From contig JAZBQD010000015.1 of assembly GCA_036583965.1 (NCBI GenBank), positions 89,329,809 to 89,393,808 on the forward strand: 64,000 bases of DNA. Reading direction: 5' to 3'. The position numbers were made by a program, and so were the translations under genes. The notes under the pieces were generated by a model. That model saw only the letters and a list, made by a program, of their open reading frames with translations, had not been told where the DNA came from and ran no database searches. The DNA is from Prunella strophiata (taxonomy: Eukaryota > Chordata > Aves > Passeriformes > Prunellidae). Below, one piece after another: positions 23,843 to 37,345 of the stretch. Every line of letters starts with the position of its first letter. The stretch's first letter is position 1.

Positions 23843-24709
23843 CCCAGCTCCATGCATGACTAGTAACTGCATAATTTTATTTCTGTAACTCCAGCCTCCT
23901 CCACTGCTCCCCTTTCCTCAGTAATCTCCACTCTGCCATCATTCAGACTCTGTGCTCCCCCAGCACAGAAGTGCAGTGCCCCAGGTGATGTTTGGTCACA
24001 GGTGTGCTCTGCATGGATACACTGCACAGCTTCTGTCAGAACTCAGGGGTGATGTTGATTTAAAAATTTGGAGAAGAGAGAACTCATCTTCAAGTGTATC
24101 CAAACCTGTGTTCAGCCTTACTCATTGCTTTTAGTATTGGGCAGAACTGTCAGTAGAATTTCTGCAAGATTGGTTATACCCCAAAAATATAAGCATGATT
24201 ATGGCTTATAGTAGTGGTGGTAGAGCTGCATCTACAGAGTATCAGGATCTGGGGCTCCCAAATTGCAAAATTACTTTGTTTATTTCCCTTCCAACCCAAA
24301 CTATTCCATGAGTCCATGGACACTGACAGAATTAAGCACTGTGCAGAGGATGAAGCCCTAAATTAGAAAGCTCTAGGCAGAAATTCAAACAGACTGTAGA
24401 ATTGCTGGACTGGGCAAAAAAGCTGTTAGCCTTGTAAGTTCATCTCATTTATTTTCTTCCTTTCTCAGTGCAGTGAAACCACAATTTCTACCCCCCATGT
24501 CATCCTTTAAAATATTTTAATGTTTATGTCAGTGCACTCCAGGCAGTTAATAGATTCTTTCATATATTTGTGTTTGCTTGACTTTCATCAATTTACATTT
24601 ATTTGTTCATGGTACATTTTAATCCCTCAGTGGGTGGAAGCAAAACATCAACAACCACTAAAACCATTTATATGAGTTTTATCAAATTGTTCTTTAATCA
24701 ATATTGGAC
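23843..24709. other. Intergenic, with a possible CR1 tail scrap
   Basis: Mostly unique AT-rich DNA. At 24284-24315 the run CCCTTCCAACCCAAACTATTCC resembles the last bases of CR1 in + orientation, but the stretch is too short to be sure. Nothing else was recognised. Confidence 0.5.
24284..24315 (+). mobile_element. Possible CR1 3'-terminal scrap
   Basis: The words TTCCCTTCCAACCCAAACTA and ATTCCATGAGTCCATG match the last ~30 bp of a CR1 copy. No upstream CR1 sequence is seen, so this would be an extreme 5' truncation or chance similarity. Confidence 0.45.
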
Positions 24710-24730
24710 TTTTTTTTTTTTTTTTTTTTT
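24710..24730. repeat. Poly(T) run, 21 nt
   Basis: A homopolymer T run followed by CTTTTAGACTGC. It is low-complexity intergenic DNA. Confidence 0.9.
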
Positions 24731-24939
24731 CTTTTAGACTGCTTTAAAAAAAAATCCAGTTTCCTGGCTAATTTCTTTAAGTTTACCTGAAAGAGGCAGG
24801 GTGGAAAGGGAAGATAGATTGCCCAAGTTTTATATTTGTATTATAGCTATTCAGGTGGAATGAAAATAAGTATTTAAAAAGGAGTGGCAACAGATTTTTC
24901 AAGGATTAGTGTTTATATCACTAATAAAGCAGAAAAAGA

Positions 24940-26180
24940 CAGACATGGCATGATAAGAATTAAAAGTGGTTAGAAGTGGGTGTGACTGTGAAGGAGGAAG
25001 AAAATTAAAAGTTGAGTGATGGTAAAAGAGAGAATCAGGGAAGAGATTTAAACTGAGAAAATGGGCAAGAATAAGTGTACCAACTTTTGTTTGTGATAGG
25101 GATGAAGGGGCTATTAAGGATGTCTCCCATAAGGACAGAGTGGGGAAGAAAAGGCAGGGAACATACAAGAATGCTGTGATTTTGAGAGAAAAGCTTGCAA
25201 AGGCTGGGCATGATCCATCTGCCCTGAGGTAAGACTGACTTAGATTGGTTCAAGTGTAGGACAAAAGGAAGAACAATGCTTATGAAGAGACTGGAGGAAT
25301 CGGATTAGCACTTCAGGGGCTCCTTGGAAGTTCAGCAGCAGCCATATGGAAGTTGAATTGGCAAAGACACTTCCCCAAGAAGACATAATGGCTAAAATGT
25401 AGGACTGGATGGATGGAGAGACCAAGATAAATGCACTGGTGCCAATGTGACTGGGTACTGATACACCAGGAAAGAAAGCCTGCTGAGATTTCCATGGCAA
25501 ATGGGAATAGAAAAGGAAACCTCAGCTGTCAAAAGGGAAGAGCAAAGATGGAGTTCTGAAAGCCAAGGAGAGCAATTGTTGAGGGGAAAAAGAAAGTAAG
25601 AGCCAGGGATCAGTGAAGATACAAAAAAACCCAACATCATTTAAGGAGGCAGAAGTCATGAGAGCGATTTCAGTAGTGTAATGAGAGGAGATAGCAGAAT
25701 GTCAGAATGCAAGACAGAGCAGAGAAGAAGCTTGGAAGTACTCTGGGTGTGTGAGTTGTGGTTGTACTGATGGTGAGATTTGAGCCAAGGAAATGAGGGG
25801 ATGTTGTGAATAAGAGTGAGAATAAGTGTGCACACTACAGGAAAGTTAGTAAAGGCTCTGAAGAACAGAGGGAACAAGACAGAGAAGTGTTGAGAGCATA
25901 TGAAAGAGAGCTGGCATGAATTCCAGTCTTCAGGACCTGGTTTAAGCAGTCTTGCACTGTGAAGAGAACTCACAGGAGAAAGCTTGGTAGCACAGGTAGG
26001 GAAGATGTTTTCAGAGATTTTTTTCCTTCCTCTATCTGAAACTTGATGGATGTACATAGATCCTTTAGCATCAAGGCTGGTTTTCAGACAAACCAGCAAG
26101 ATGGAAAGGAATAATTGACCATATGGAGAGATAGTTAAGGGAATGGAGGGAAAGAATTTGGTTGAGAAATATGGAACTAT
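24940..26180. other. Purine-rich strand-asymmetric intergenic block
   Basis: Over about 1.2 kb the + strand is visibly dominated by A and G (GAAG, GAGAGA, AAGGAA words), with pyrimidines on the minus strand. This asymmetry keeps minus-strand frames open: several overlapping frames of 60-147 codons, Ser/Leu/Phe/His-rich, lie between 24899 and 26265. The + strand has none over 60 codons. I recognise no protein family or named repeat. It could be an old degenerate repeat or a transcription-associated skew. Confidence 0.5.
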
Positions 26181-29100
26181 CTAAGTAGCCTAAGTGGCAT
26201 CCATCATCTACTGCAGCATCACCATTTCCCAATGTCCACTGTACTGAAAATCTGTGTAATGACAAGAGGGATTCAGGTCTCTTGGAAGACCAGCAGCTGT
26301 ACCTGTTGATTTCTAAGGTTATGCCTGTCTCTCTTTTGTCAAAGATGAGAAGCAGGAAAAGAAAAACCAGTTTTCAAAGTCAGGGTCAGCAGAGATGAGC
26401 ACACCATTTGCATTTTACTTTATTTATGTGGGCTAGCTCAGCAGGCAAAGTCTAGAATACTGATAAAAGATTCTGTAACCAAAAAAAAATATGTTGTAAA
26501 AAAGTAGTGACTGCAAATCATTTTTCCCCCTAATGTAAATGAGGCACTATTGGTGAGGTGACATTGGGGGGTGTGTCATATTTAATTTCACTCAGGAAAT
26601 ACAGATGTAGACTGGACAAAGAAAGGCTCCTGATATTCTACCAAGGAAACATTTTGTGAAAAAAGAGGTTCAGCTGTCCCCCATGGTTGTCACATAGTCC
26701 TGCTCCTAGGTGGTACCTGCTGTATTGGGTCTACATGTTCTCCCTCTGTTTTCAACCTGATCAGCTCACAGAGCTGGCTCTGTCCTCGGTTTCTGGCACA
26801 GAAACCCTCTGTTAGTCCTCTATAGAAAGGAAAACCTTTTACAGCTCGGATCCTATCATCTCCCAAAACATAATTGCTCTTGCCTTTACCCCACACATCC
26901 CATTAGCTCAAGCACATGATTCTGTCCCTCCCTTCCTATAAAGCAGCACAGAGTTACTGAGTACAGAGCATCATGGCCCTATGGTTGTGGAAGCCATTGG
27001 GCACAATGTGTTTGAGTGGTGCTAGCACTGAACATGCCTTACTGAGGCAGCTCAAGGAATACACATGTGCAAAATAATCAGTAGCTATGTGGTTTTCCTT
27101 GCCTGAGGCTTCTGAGCTTTCTTAGGGCTGGGATCAGAGACTTGGAGGCCTTCTGCTCTCCTCCAAATCATAGGAAACTTACTCTTTAGTTTGAGTTGGA
27201 TCTCACAGCTAAACCAACGTGCTACAAAAGGAGGGTTGTCTGTTCTGCTCTGCTCAAGCTTTCTGTGCCTGTGAGAGCACCCCCAGCCTGTCAGGCCCAC
27301 AGTGGGATTAGACAGCTCATCTCACCTTTAATAATTTTAATAATTACTTGCTGCCAAAAGGGGAGATCCCACTCCACCTCCTCCCCAGCGTGTACCCCAG
27401 CAGCTTCCCTTCCTGTGGCACTGGAGCTCATCTAGTCTCACAGCAAGGATTTCAAGGGACCTAATCCAGCAGAAAACTAACTGTGACACAGAGGGTGAGC
27501 AGTACTTTTGCTGGATTGGCTGGAGGAACAATCTCACCACAGGATCACATTAGCACAACCTGCGGGAGGCAGGACTGCCCCATGTGGTGTCAGAGAGCTG
27601 TCAGAGGCTTGGCTGTATCATCACACCATACCCCACAGCACTGAAGAATCCATGCTTAATGCTGTTTCATGCTTTGCATCCAAGAAAATTCTTCCAGGCC
27701 TCTCTCCTGGAGATCAGATAAACTAGGCAAAACTGATTCATCCTCCAGCCATCTGACTTTCCAGAGATGGTCCTGTTTTGAATGGGAGCAATTGATTTTC
27801 CCTAAATCTCTGCTTTCTCATCTGTGGAAGGTGTGGGACATGGATCTGACAGTTCAGCTCCACATCCACCAGTACATTCAGTAACTCATCAATTTCTTAC
27901 CTTAAGTGAGAATACAAAAATTTATACACAGGCACAGTCCCCAGATTGTCACAGACAGACATGATGAAGAATCTACACATTGACCCAGAGGATGTGTTAA
28001 TTTGTTCCTAATTATATTGGCTCTGGTACCAGAACAGGGATAAGTAGGTACTGAATTGAGATGAATTTATGTCTATTTTATACTGAACTGACATATGTTT
28101 CAGTTTCCAGCACTATTATAAAAATTAAAATATGTAAAATACACCATGTGTTATATTCTGATTAATTGGTGTAAAAAAAAAATCAGGTGTTTTAACCCTT
28201 TGAACAAATTTTTATTAGAAAATTTTTGTCACTCCCTACTCTGGCTTGCTGTGACCCTACAATGATATATTTTTTTCTATGTGTCTCCCTTTTTCTTTTC
28301 CTTCATGCTTTATCTGTTGGCACAGAGCTAATCCCAAATTTCACCATTGTGTATCCAGGGCTCAACAGCCAACTGACTGTGTTTTAACTGTCAGTTTTTA
28401 ATTTTGTGGGTCTTGGCTCTGTAATCTCAGACAAGAAAAGTTAAAAGTATTGCACATTCAAGTCTTTTGCAATGTCCATGAACATAATCATTTTACTTTG
28501 ATCCAACATAGGTCTAAAATAGAAAACCTGAAAGAATATTTGTGAAATGAGAATTCTGTCTTCAGTTATGGTAATTAAAAGCACATTTGTAAAACTAAAG
28601 GTGTTCTGTTGTGTTGGCTTATGTTATAATGCTATAATACCTTTACAATGCAACACACTACTTTTGTAATCCTTTAATTTGTCTTTGTCTAAACTTTAAA
28701 TAGTATAACAAAATCTTCTGGGTAAACAAATGTGCATACAGAAACCTTAAATTGTCACATAGGCTTGTAGACATAGCACTGTATGTTCATTTGGAAAGTA
28801 AGGTAGACAACTATTCTCTAATCAACACCTTTTAACTCTGCTTATTTACTTTACTCATTTGTCTACAGAAAAGAGCCTCCTCCTCTCCAAGGAAGCTATG
28901 CCATCACTGTGTCCCACAGGAAACCTTGGGCTATGGGGCCTTGGCAGCATGGCAAAGTGAATGTATTTCAGACCAACACACAAATTTGCTCAGTGGCTGA
29001 TTTTACATGACTAAATGTGTGGGGTTCTTTTCACAGGATGACAGGAATGTTTCAACAGTGGTCTGCAGAGGCTCTGCTGCACACCTCTGCTGCCTGTGGC

Positions 29101-32100
29101 CACCTCACCTAGCGGGTGCTGGTGACTTAGAGTGACTTCTACTCTGCTGCTTGCAATAGCTCAGACAGCTTTGAATGAATCACAGGATTCCAAGAATTAG
29201 CAACAAACCTCATCACGTGGGCAACCCACAGCCCAGGAGCTGTCAGAACAATGTGGTGACTAAGGGAGCTGATGTGATCCCTGGATGTAGAACACCTTCC
29301 GTAGGAGGAGAGAGGTGATATTACAGTAACAGTAAGGGAATGGTGTGTCTTGTTCTGGTGCACACACTTTGGAAGAATTATATTGACAATTTAGGCTTCA
29401 CAAAGGAGTAATAAGAGTTACATGATATCTAAGCAAAGCTGATTTATGGCAAAAGACTTACAGCCAGTCTTTTTATTTTATTGAAAAGGAGACTAAGAAG
29501 AAACCTGGTGATGAACAGGAGGTTGTGCAGGTTCTCAACTGCAAGGAGCTCTGTCATCATCTACAGACAAAAAGTACAGCCACATTCCATGGCAGGTGAA
29601 AGCTAGAAATAAAGTAGGTAGAAAAGTTCAGGGGTAAAGATCAATTAACTTCATCACAGTATTTTCCTTGGATCATATTCTGTCTTAAAAACCCCAGAAG
29701 CCCTTTTAATTATGATGACAAAGGGGTCAGGAAACGCATGCATGAATAATTGAGATGATAGGCTGTGTAAATAGGGCCAAATGAAACTTCCCTCCACAGA
29801 ACTTGAAAGTGCTGACTAGGACACCTACACTTGAAAAGCTCCTAAGGCAGGATTGTGCAAATCAAGGACTCTTGGTGCTATGGGCAGTTCCAGAAGACAC
29901 TGCTTATGGCCTTTCCAAAAGCATGATTGTCTTCTTCCTGTGCCATGTTAGCCTGTAAATCAGTAAGTCATTCATCCTCAAATTCCTCCTCAGTGCTGGT
30001 CATTCCTGTATTTGGGGAAAAATTCTCCTGTGCTTCTCTCCCATTAAAATCAATGAGTTTTCAGGCTGTCAAAAGATAAACATAGAGTTCAGGCTTTTTG
30101 AATGCAGCAAGTAGCCTACTGATTGTGTCCTGGTGAAGAGCTGGTGGGCATCTTTCATTCTTTGACTTCACATCAGTTTATTTCATGTTGTCTATTTAGA
30201 TGCTAAGTGCTTTAAAGTGCAAATTGTCATTTCTATGGATGTAGTGTTTAGCACAGCTGAAGCCTGTCTTGATTGAGGGCTCTAGATTCAACCTGAATGC
30301 AGATAATAGAAATTTAAAATAAGACTTCAATTAATGCTTAGTCTCCCATGCTGTAAGTTTGACATCAGTGCTGCTTTTTTACTGTGAGCATTTACAGAAG
30401 TTACAGTCTTTCTAAGAGGACTCATCAAATGAAGAAGGATTTTGTGCTTTGTCTCATAGAAAATATTTCCAGAAGTAGACTGTTTCTTTTACATGATCAT
30501 GTGCTCAAAGAAGAGCAGAAGAAATCAGCATTTGCTAAACAACAACTAATCTGAATCTAGGTATGGACTGAAATGAAAATTTAAAATAAAAACAACTTTT
30601 AGCTTATATGGGCACTCAGCAGGGGTTTGGGTGCCTGCCCTCAGTTCTCTGTACACAACTCTAGTTGCTATCAGGTCCTGGTTGAAATTCAAATCAGTTT
30701 CAGCATTGTTGCTGTCTCTTCTAATTGACTGTGTTCATACACTTAGCTGGTGGGAGGAACAGAGGAGCAAAGCACACAGAAAAGACCAAATGTTTTCCAA
30801 CACATGCTATGCTATTCAGAAAAATGTTAGGGATGCAAGGGCCTGACACTGGACAAGCATTGGGATTCCCAGTGTCCTGACACAGAGCACCGTGTCAGGA
30901 AGCAGAGACCTCTTTTTTTGTTAGTGTTAGAAGCATGAGGACCAGACAGCAGCTGGAAACCACAGTTCAGCTGGCAATCAGTGCTGTGCAGCAGCAGAAG
31001 CACGTGGGGAAAATTCTGGCTGACTTATCCATAATTCATCTGCTGTCCCAAGGAATGTGGGGCTGGAGCGGGATCCCTGGCACTCCTGCAAGGGAGAGGT
31101 CTGCCTACCTCGGCATGACATGGGCAGCAACCAAGCCTCTCTCACCCAGGTAACCCCTCAGGCCCCAGGAGAGGGGCTGGTCTCCCCCTGCAGCACAGGG
31201 CCAGGAGTGGAGCTTCATGAGGATGCTGCTGTGGGGAAGGGTCAGTGAGGGAGCTGGCCCCATGCCCTGGCACAATATGTGCAATGATTTGAGGAATCCA
31301 TCCCAGCCAGTTCACTCTTCAGACCTTCACAGCTCTCTGTGTGTGTGATGCAAACTCTGCTTTGAGAGACTCTGCTCTTGGCTTACAACCTCCTGCTGGG
31401 CTGGGTTTCCAAGTGCTTCTGGCAATGGGCTGGCCAGGTGTTATTAAACCATAATGATCTGTTCACACAGAACCCAAATAGGTAGGCAGCTGCAACCCAG
31501 GGCAAAGTAGTTTTTAAACCTGACCTTCAGCTTGGCAGTAGCTAAACAACATATTCCATATTGAGGGATTTCAGTCACATGATGAGGTTAGTTTGAAAGT
31601 ATGACTGGCCTGAAAGAGACGAGTAGAAAGTCTTGAGGACTGTTTGAAAGAAAAACAGAAGAAACAGGATGAATATCAGAGACTGTGATTTGCAGTTCTG
31701 TGCAGTAGCCTAAACTCAAAAGAGTTTGCAAGATAATCTTCTGGAAAAGAATGATAATAAATACAAGGAAAAAAATTAAAGACCTGAGAGACAAATGAAA
31801 GTAGATGTTAATTACTTTAGCTCCATTCATGCATTCCTTCTACTGCCAGGGGCTGAAGTAGGTAACTCCTCCAGGACTGACTGCTTCCACTAATTTTCTG
31901 AAGAGATGAATGAAGTTGAGAATTCTCAAAATACCAGAGCTACAAAATAAGCTTGTGGGAAACCTTTCAAACATTAGCCTTGGGACTGTGTGGTCATCCA
32001 CACAGCCTGGGCAGAGCAAAGAGCTGAAGTGCATGTGTACACAGTAATTCCCAGTACAAGGGCCTCGGGATGTCAGCTGAGTTGAGAATGCCCCAAGGCA

Positions 32101-32339
32101 CCCATAGGTCAAGAGGGCTCTATGCCATAATTCTTGCTGTGGTGGATAACTTCCAGCTGAATGTTCTATCAGCAAGAGCATGGAAAAACTTCATGGAGCA
32201 GGCTTCAGAACTCAATAGATAGTACACACGAGTCAAACACATCACTTACATCCAGAGTCTGCAAATGTATATCTATTTGACTTCCAGAAACTGTGGATAA
32301 TTATCTTTCCAGGGCTGCAGCCATTTTTGCTACCCTTGA
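26181..32339. other. Intergenic, no gene recognised
   Basis: About 6.2 kb. The segment around 30930-31260 is locally GC-richer and has small open frames but no recognisable domain. A 9-bp stem hairpin lies at 30875-30900. No transposable element could be named with confidence. Confidence 0.55.
30875..30900. repeat. Small inverted repeat
   Basis: Arms TCCTGACAC and GTGTCAGGA (9 bp, perfect) flank an 8-nt loop. A third partial copy of the arm (CCTGACAC at 30842-30849) lies just upstream. No function is assigned. Confidence 0.8.
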
Positions 32340-32354
32340 TCATCTAAAAAAATA

Positions 32355-32395
<41 letters not shown>
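32340..32395. repeat. A-rich tract with 36-nt poly(A)
   Basis: The sequence ATCTAAAAAAATAAAATT runs into 36 consecutive A residues (32360-32395). No retrocopy or LINE sequence was recognised upstream, and bird CR1 elements do not leave poly(A) tails, so it is annotated as a simple repeat. Confidence 0.9.
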
Positions 32396-32397
<2 letters not shown>

Positions 32398-35300
32398 CAT
32401 AATCTAGAAAACGTGGCATATTCTAATAAAAACTTTGCTTGGCCAAAGCAAAGCTCCTTTAACACATGATGCTTGATCTCACACATGCTTCTATTTTCTT
32501 GTCTTGAATCCAGTTACTTCAGTTGGTTATATATATTTTTGTCTTGTGTTCTGCCACCGTTCCTGAGAGCACTCTTCATTGCACAATTCTCTGTATTATT
32601 TATTTTGAGGCAGCTTCTAGGATAAAAAATTAGTCCTGGGATTTATTCACAGTTTTGACATTGTGCAGCTGGGTGAGTTCTGGCCAAGTCTCTGCACCTC
32701 TTCATCACTGTTTTCCCAGCAGGGGTAATAACCCTTTCTGAAATCACATGGAGTTCAACAGATGAAGTACTGTATAGTTTACAGCCCCTGTTTACAGCAA
32801 TGGTTTCACTGATGTAGCAGACTAACATACAGAATTTTCCCTTGCTTTGTTTCGTTTTTAGAAGATAAAAATGAGAAGAGCACCTGTCAAAGTGCTTATA
32901 AACCTATGACAGAACTGGCAGAAACAGATGATCACTGAATGTTTCTGTTCCTCAGCCTGTTTTTAAAAAGGCACAACAGTAATAGAGACAAGCTTTTAAA
33001 TTAGATGTTTTTGACCTATTTGGAACATGTACAAGCAATGCAGACTTTGCTCATTGTTTTGAATTTTTTTCTTAAGGTGGCCTCTGCGGGAACAAATAGA
33101 AAATTTATCATACCTGTAACTATGCATGTCCTTGGCCCAGCCAGGCAGGGATGCTGCTTGAATTGCAGCAGCCTCAGGACATGGCAGGGAAGAGCTGCCT
33201 AAAGTCAGTCCAGCCTGAGAGTTCACTTAACTCCACACAGAAGGTCTGTCAAATTAGAAAAGTGTCTCTGCCTCTTTAAAAAAGTGCCCAAAAGCGAGAT
33301 TAAATTTGTCTCCCAGTAACTTTCAGGTTCTCAGATTGAGGAGTCTCCAAAGAGATGCAAGTGCAACAGCCAAATAAATTGGCTAGAGATGCATCAGCTA
33401 ATTTTGAAAGATATTTCCTCTTTCACTCTTTTGCATAATCTTCTCTTTAAAAAAAGTAAATTAGTAGTAAATACATTTTCTTACAGACATCAGCTACTGG
33501 AAAGGTTTTCTATAACATACACAGTCACGATCCTGTAATTGTCTTGTACAGTAATAGGCGTATCTTACCTCTTAAGTTCACTTTTGGAGTTCAACAATGT
33601 ATCAAAAAAATCCCCCCAAAGGGTGATATTAGTCAGATTATGCCTGGCTTGCCTTTTCTTTGTAACCTCATCTTTATTTCCTCATTTACACAAGGTATAA
33701 TTCAGACACTGCATGCCCCTTCATTCGTGCTTGGTGATGGGGCCCTGGCTTTGATACCTGATACACTATGCACCAATGTGAAGCTTGATTTACCAATGAG
33801 AATCCAAGGGAGTTCAAAATCTTACTAACACAAATGAGACTGGATGATCAGGAACTAGGACTATTGTTTTGGAGCTGCTGGTCAGGGATTTTTGCAGTAT
33901 TAGAGTCGATGATTTTCCATCATCTGAACACTAGTAAACAAAGGCAAAACTCTTCAGTATTATTTTGATGTTTATTTTAAGTGTATCATCTGGCAGTGCC
34001 AAAGTCAAGTCATGTATCTGTTGATTTTGTAACTAAAGTACTGTTGGTTAAATTGTCCTCCTTACTACTTCATAATTGTGGGAGGAAAACATACTAGTGG
34101 ATCAGAATGGTGCACCACAACAATGAATGTAACTCTCATCTAAGACACAGGATATGAGAGAGGAATCAAACTGGAGTCAGCTGAGGACATCTCTTCTACC
34201 AGGCACTCAAGTTCCTCCAGGAGGATGTTATCCAACACTTGAAACCTACTTGGGATATTTCTTCCAGTAGAGCTACACCTGCAGTGTATGCAGGGTGCAG
34301 ACATTTTACCACAGTCAAACCATATGCAGCCTGGTTACACTTTGTTTAGTTCTTGGCAGCACTGAAGAATGATTTAGTGAATTTCTTTCATGTATGTGTT
34401 TGTAAAAAGCACAGTACTGGATGTTCGACATCACTAAGGGAGCCAAAATAAATATACTGTGGTAATGACCTTCAGGATGTGGAAGAGAATGTTCTATCAC
34501 TTAATGATAAGTAAATAAATAGAATGGCAATTCTGGCCTTGTTAATTCAGCAATCTAGTTAACTTCAATATGGTAGTAGACACCTGGCTCCTTCTTACCA
34601 TGCTTTTAAAGTTCTATGTTAAGCACTGAACCTGTACAGTCCTTTCTTCTCAGTTAAAAATTAAAGTTCATTCTTATACAGGCTCAGAAACTATACAAGA
34701 TTTTGATAAAATACCTGGCTAATTCTAGTGGTGCAAAGCCCTTACTCCTCTTGCCATCTTCCCCTGATTTTAGGACCCATATTAAAAGGAAGCAGAGCTA
34801 TCTTGCAAGTAGCATTGATGCCCATCTTCATGACATCCCTTTAAAAGATGTTGTTGGATACGTAATCATTAGCATTCATCTTTTTGGAAATGCAGAGAAC
34901 TCTCAGTTTCCAGAGCCAGAGAGCCAAGTTCAGATATCCAGCACTTGGCACTTCTCGCTGGCCAATTTTTCACTGCTGCTTTCACACACAGCTGTCACTG
35001 GTGGTTCATTAACGAGGAGTGGTCAGCTTCTTGTTACAGCAGGGGGTGCCCTAAACTTTTGCTGCCCTGTTGCTCCAACAATGTTTGTTTGCTGGGTTTG
35101 TTTTCCAGTTCACATTAATCCTGCCTGAGCCAATACCGAGCTGAAAGCACACACCTGACCAAGGAACATTTAAAAGATTTGTGTGGCTGCATTTATATTC
35201 TCTGTGAGTAGACATGGTTATAGTACTTATTTTTCCTGCATTTTTCACTGTGATTCAACGTTCCTGTACACAAGACCATGCCACTTTATGGATTGTGCTT

Positions 35301-37271
35301 CCATTTAAGTTGACAGAGAACTTGTATTAAAAGTTTGAAAGAGAAGTTGCTGCCTTCTCTGCTATTAATAGTATTGCTGGTTTATATAACTTCATGATTC
35401 CCATACAGTGGATAAATTATAACAGACAAACTAAGCATCTCTGCCCACAAGGAACTTTTGCTTCTGCATAAAAAGAGCTTAAAAGATACACAGCAGGAAA
35501 GTTCAATGCAGAAAACAGACTGAGGTTTGGAGGGCAGAGAGAAAATGCTGCAAAGAAGTAGCAAGTCTGCAAAAGGTCAAATCTTATTCTATTGATGAGG
35601 GACAGTCACCAGAATCAGGGCCATCTCATAATACATACAGAAATTCCTGGATGAGCAGTGAAAATTGAGACATCAGGAAGAGAGAAGAGGCTATTTTTCT
35701 CATAAAGTGTTTAATTTTCCAAGTGTATTTCCTCTTGCCTAAGCTTTTGTCTCACCTCTTCCTATGAGCCAAGGATGACACGTCACTGAGTCACATTTCC
35801 TTCAGCTGCATTGCATCTTCAGCAGCTTTTGTGCCCACCTCTTCAGCATTTTTGCCAGTGCTACCTCCTGTTCTCCTTGCTCATACACAAAACTCGGGCA
35901 GGGTGGAGGGACAGCGAGCTTGCCCATACCCACTGTCACTCTGTGTCCAGGGCCACCTGTGTGCCAGGCTGGGCTATGGTACAGCTGGGCTTTGTGGTGA
36001 TCAGGGTGCTGGGTGGCACCAAACGGTTCCTATGGGACCCACAGGGGCCAGGTAAAGACCCTTGTGCTGAATTGCATCAAATAATGGGTTTAATGCTGCA
36101 GGCAGAGGATTTGGACAGTAAAAGCATGGTTTAAATAATACCCTGTCTCTAGAAGCCAAATATGTGCTACAAGAAATCACTAAGAGCAAAAACTTCCTTC
36201 TCCCTCCAAATTATACTATATAAAAGGGCATAGATTAAAATTTACCATACAGTGAGTTTAATATAAATATCTCATGCCTGTAAAAATACTGTAAGACATT
36301 ATAAAGGTTTCAAAGTCAAGCATCCATAATAATTAGAAACATAATAATAATTTGGATGAAGCTTTGCTTTAATTCTTTCTGAGTGCACTTGCATCCTGGT
36401 AGTCTTAATTTGTATGATCAGATATAACTTTTTTAAGAACACAGAATACTTGATTAATCTGCAACTGGTTCCTATGTTTTTGTCAAATGTGCTGGAATGG
36501 GAAGGATGTTTTCAGGCACCTTTCTTTCTCCATTAATTGCTGACACAGCTGAAGTGAGAAGTTAGTAAGAAGCTCAATGTACTGGTCAGTGAAGTGATTA
36601 ATTCTTCTGGTACTGACAGAGAGCACTTTTACTGGGAGTACTACATTTGTACCCACTAAATTTCACCACCAGCTGATCCATGACTGGTGCAAGCCTTGCA
36701 CAGAGAGAAACTGTAGTTCTTGATGGTTCCTGGTGCACTCCCACAGTGTGTCACTCACTGGCTAAGAGGCCTGGGTGGCCCAGAAACCTTATGGCAATCA
36801 AAAACTGAACCACATCTATTTATGCACCAGTTTGTACCTTTCTGCAGTACAGCAACAGCTTTTGAAAATGTATTTTCAGGCTCTTCATTTTAGCATGGAC
36901 ACTAAGGTTGCTGCAAACAAGAAGAATCAAACTTAATTAACCCAGGGATATGATTTTAATATGGGATTTGCCTCACTTTCATGAATGAGCTGGCTCTCCA
37001 ATACAACTTCCTGCTATTGGTTAGTGTTGGAGGGGCTGGCCTTCTCTGCAGCACTGGGCCTCCTACAGATTGCACCTTTGCAAGGGTGAGTTCAGGGCAG
37101 GGGATGAACACTACGGGGCATATGAATTTAATACGGCGCTCCAGGAAACTCGCGAGTTGCTACAACTGTGCTCTCACTGAGCCCGCCAGCTGAGTGCAAG
37201 GTGCTGCACAAAAGGAGGTCTTTGCATTCACAGAGTTTACTCAAAGCTGCTTGGCACATCAATGAGGTAAC
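32396..37271. other. Intergenic, no gene recognised
   Basis: About 4.9 kb of mostly AT-rich DNA. The largest open frame (34703-35128 on +, 141 codons) has no recognisable motif. No repeat family was named. Confidence 0.55.
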
Positions 37272-37345
37272 ATATTCACTAGAAGAAATAGGGACTCTCT
37301 AACACAATATATTCACTAGAAGAAATAAGGAGTCTCTAACAAGCA
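37272..37345. repeat. 37-bp imperfect tandem duplication
   Basis: The unit ATATTCACTAGAAGAAATA followed by a GGGACTCTCTAACA-like run occurs twice with a 37-bp period (starts at 37272 and 37309). The copies differ at about three positions. Confidence 0.88.

Noticed and set aside
25656..26099. A 147-codon minus-strand open frame as a gene
   Set aside because: It sits in a purine-skewed block that depletes stop codons on the minus strand, and no family match could be recognised.
34703..35128. A 141-codon open frame on +
   Set aside because: No recognisable domain, no splice or promoter context and no repeat origin; the length is plausible by chance in 64 kb.
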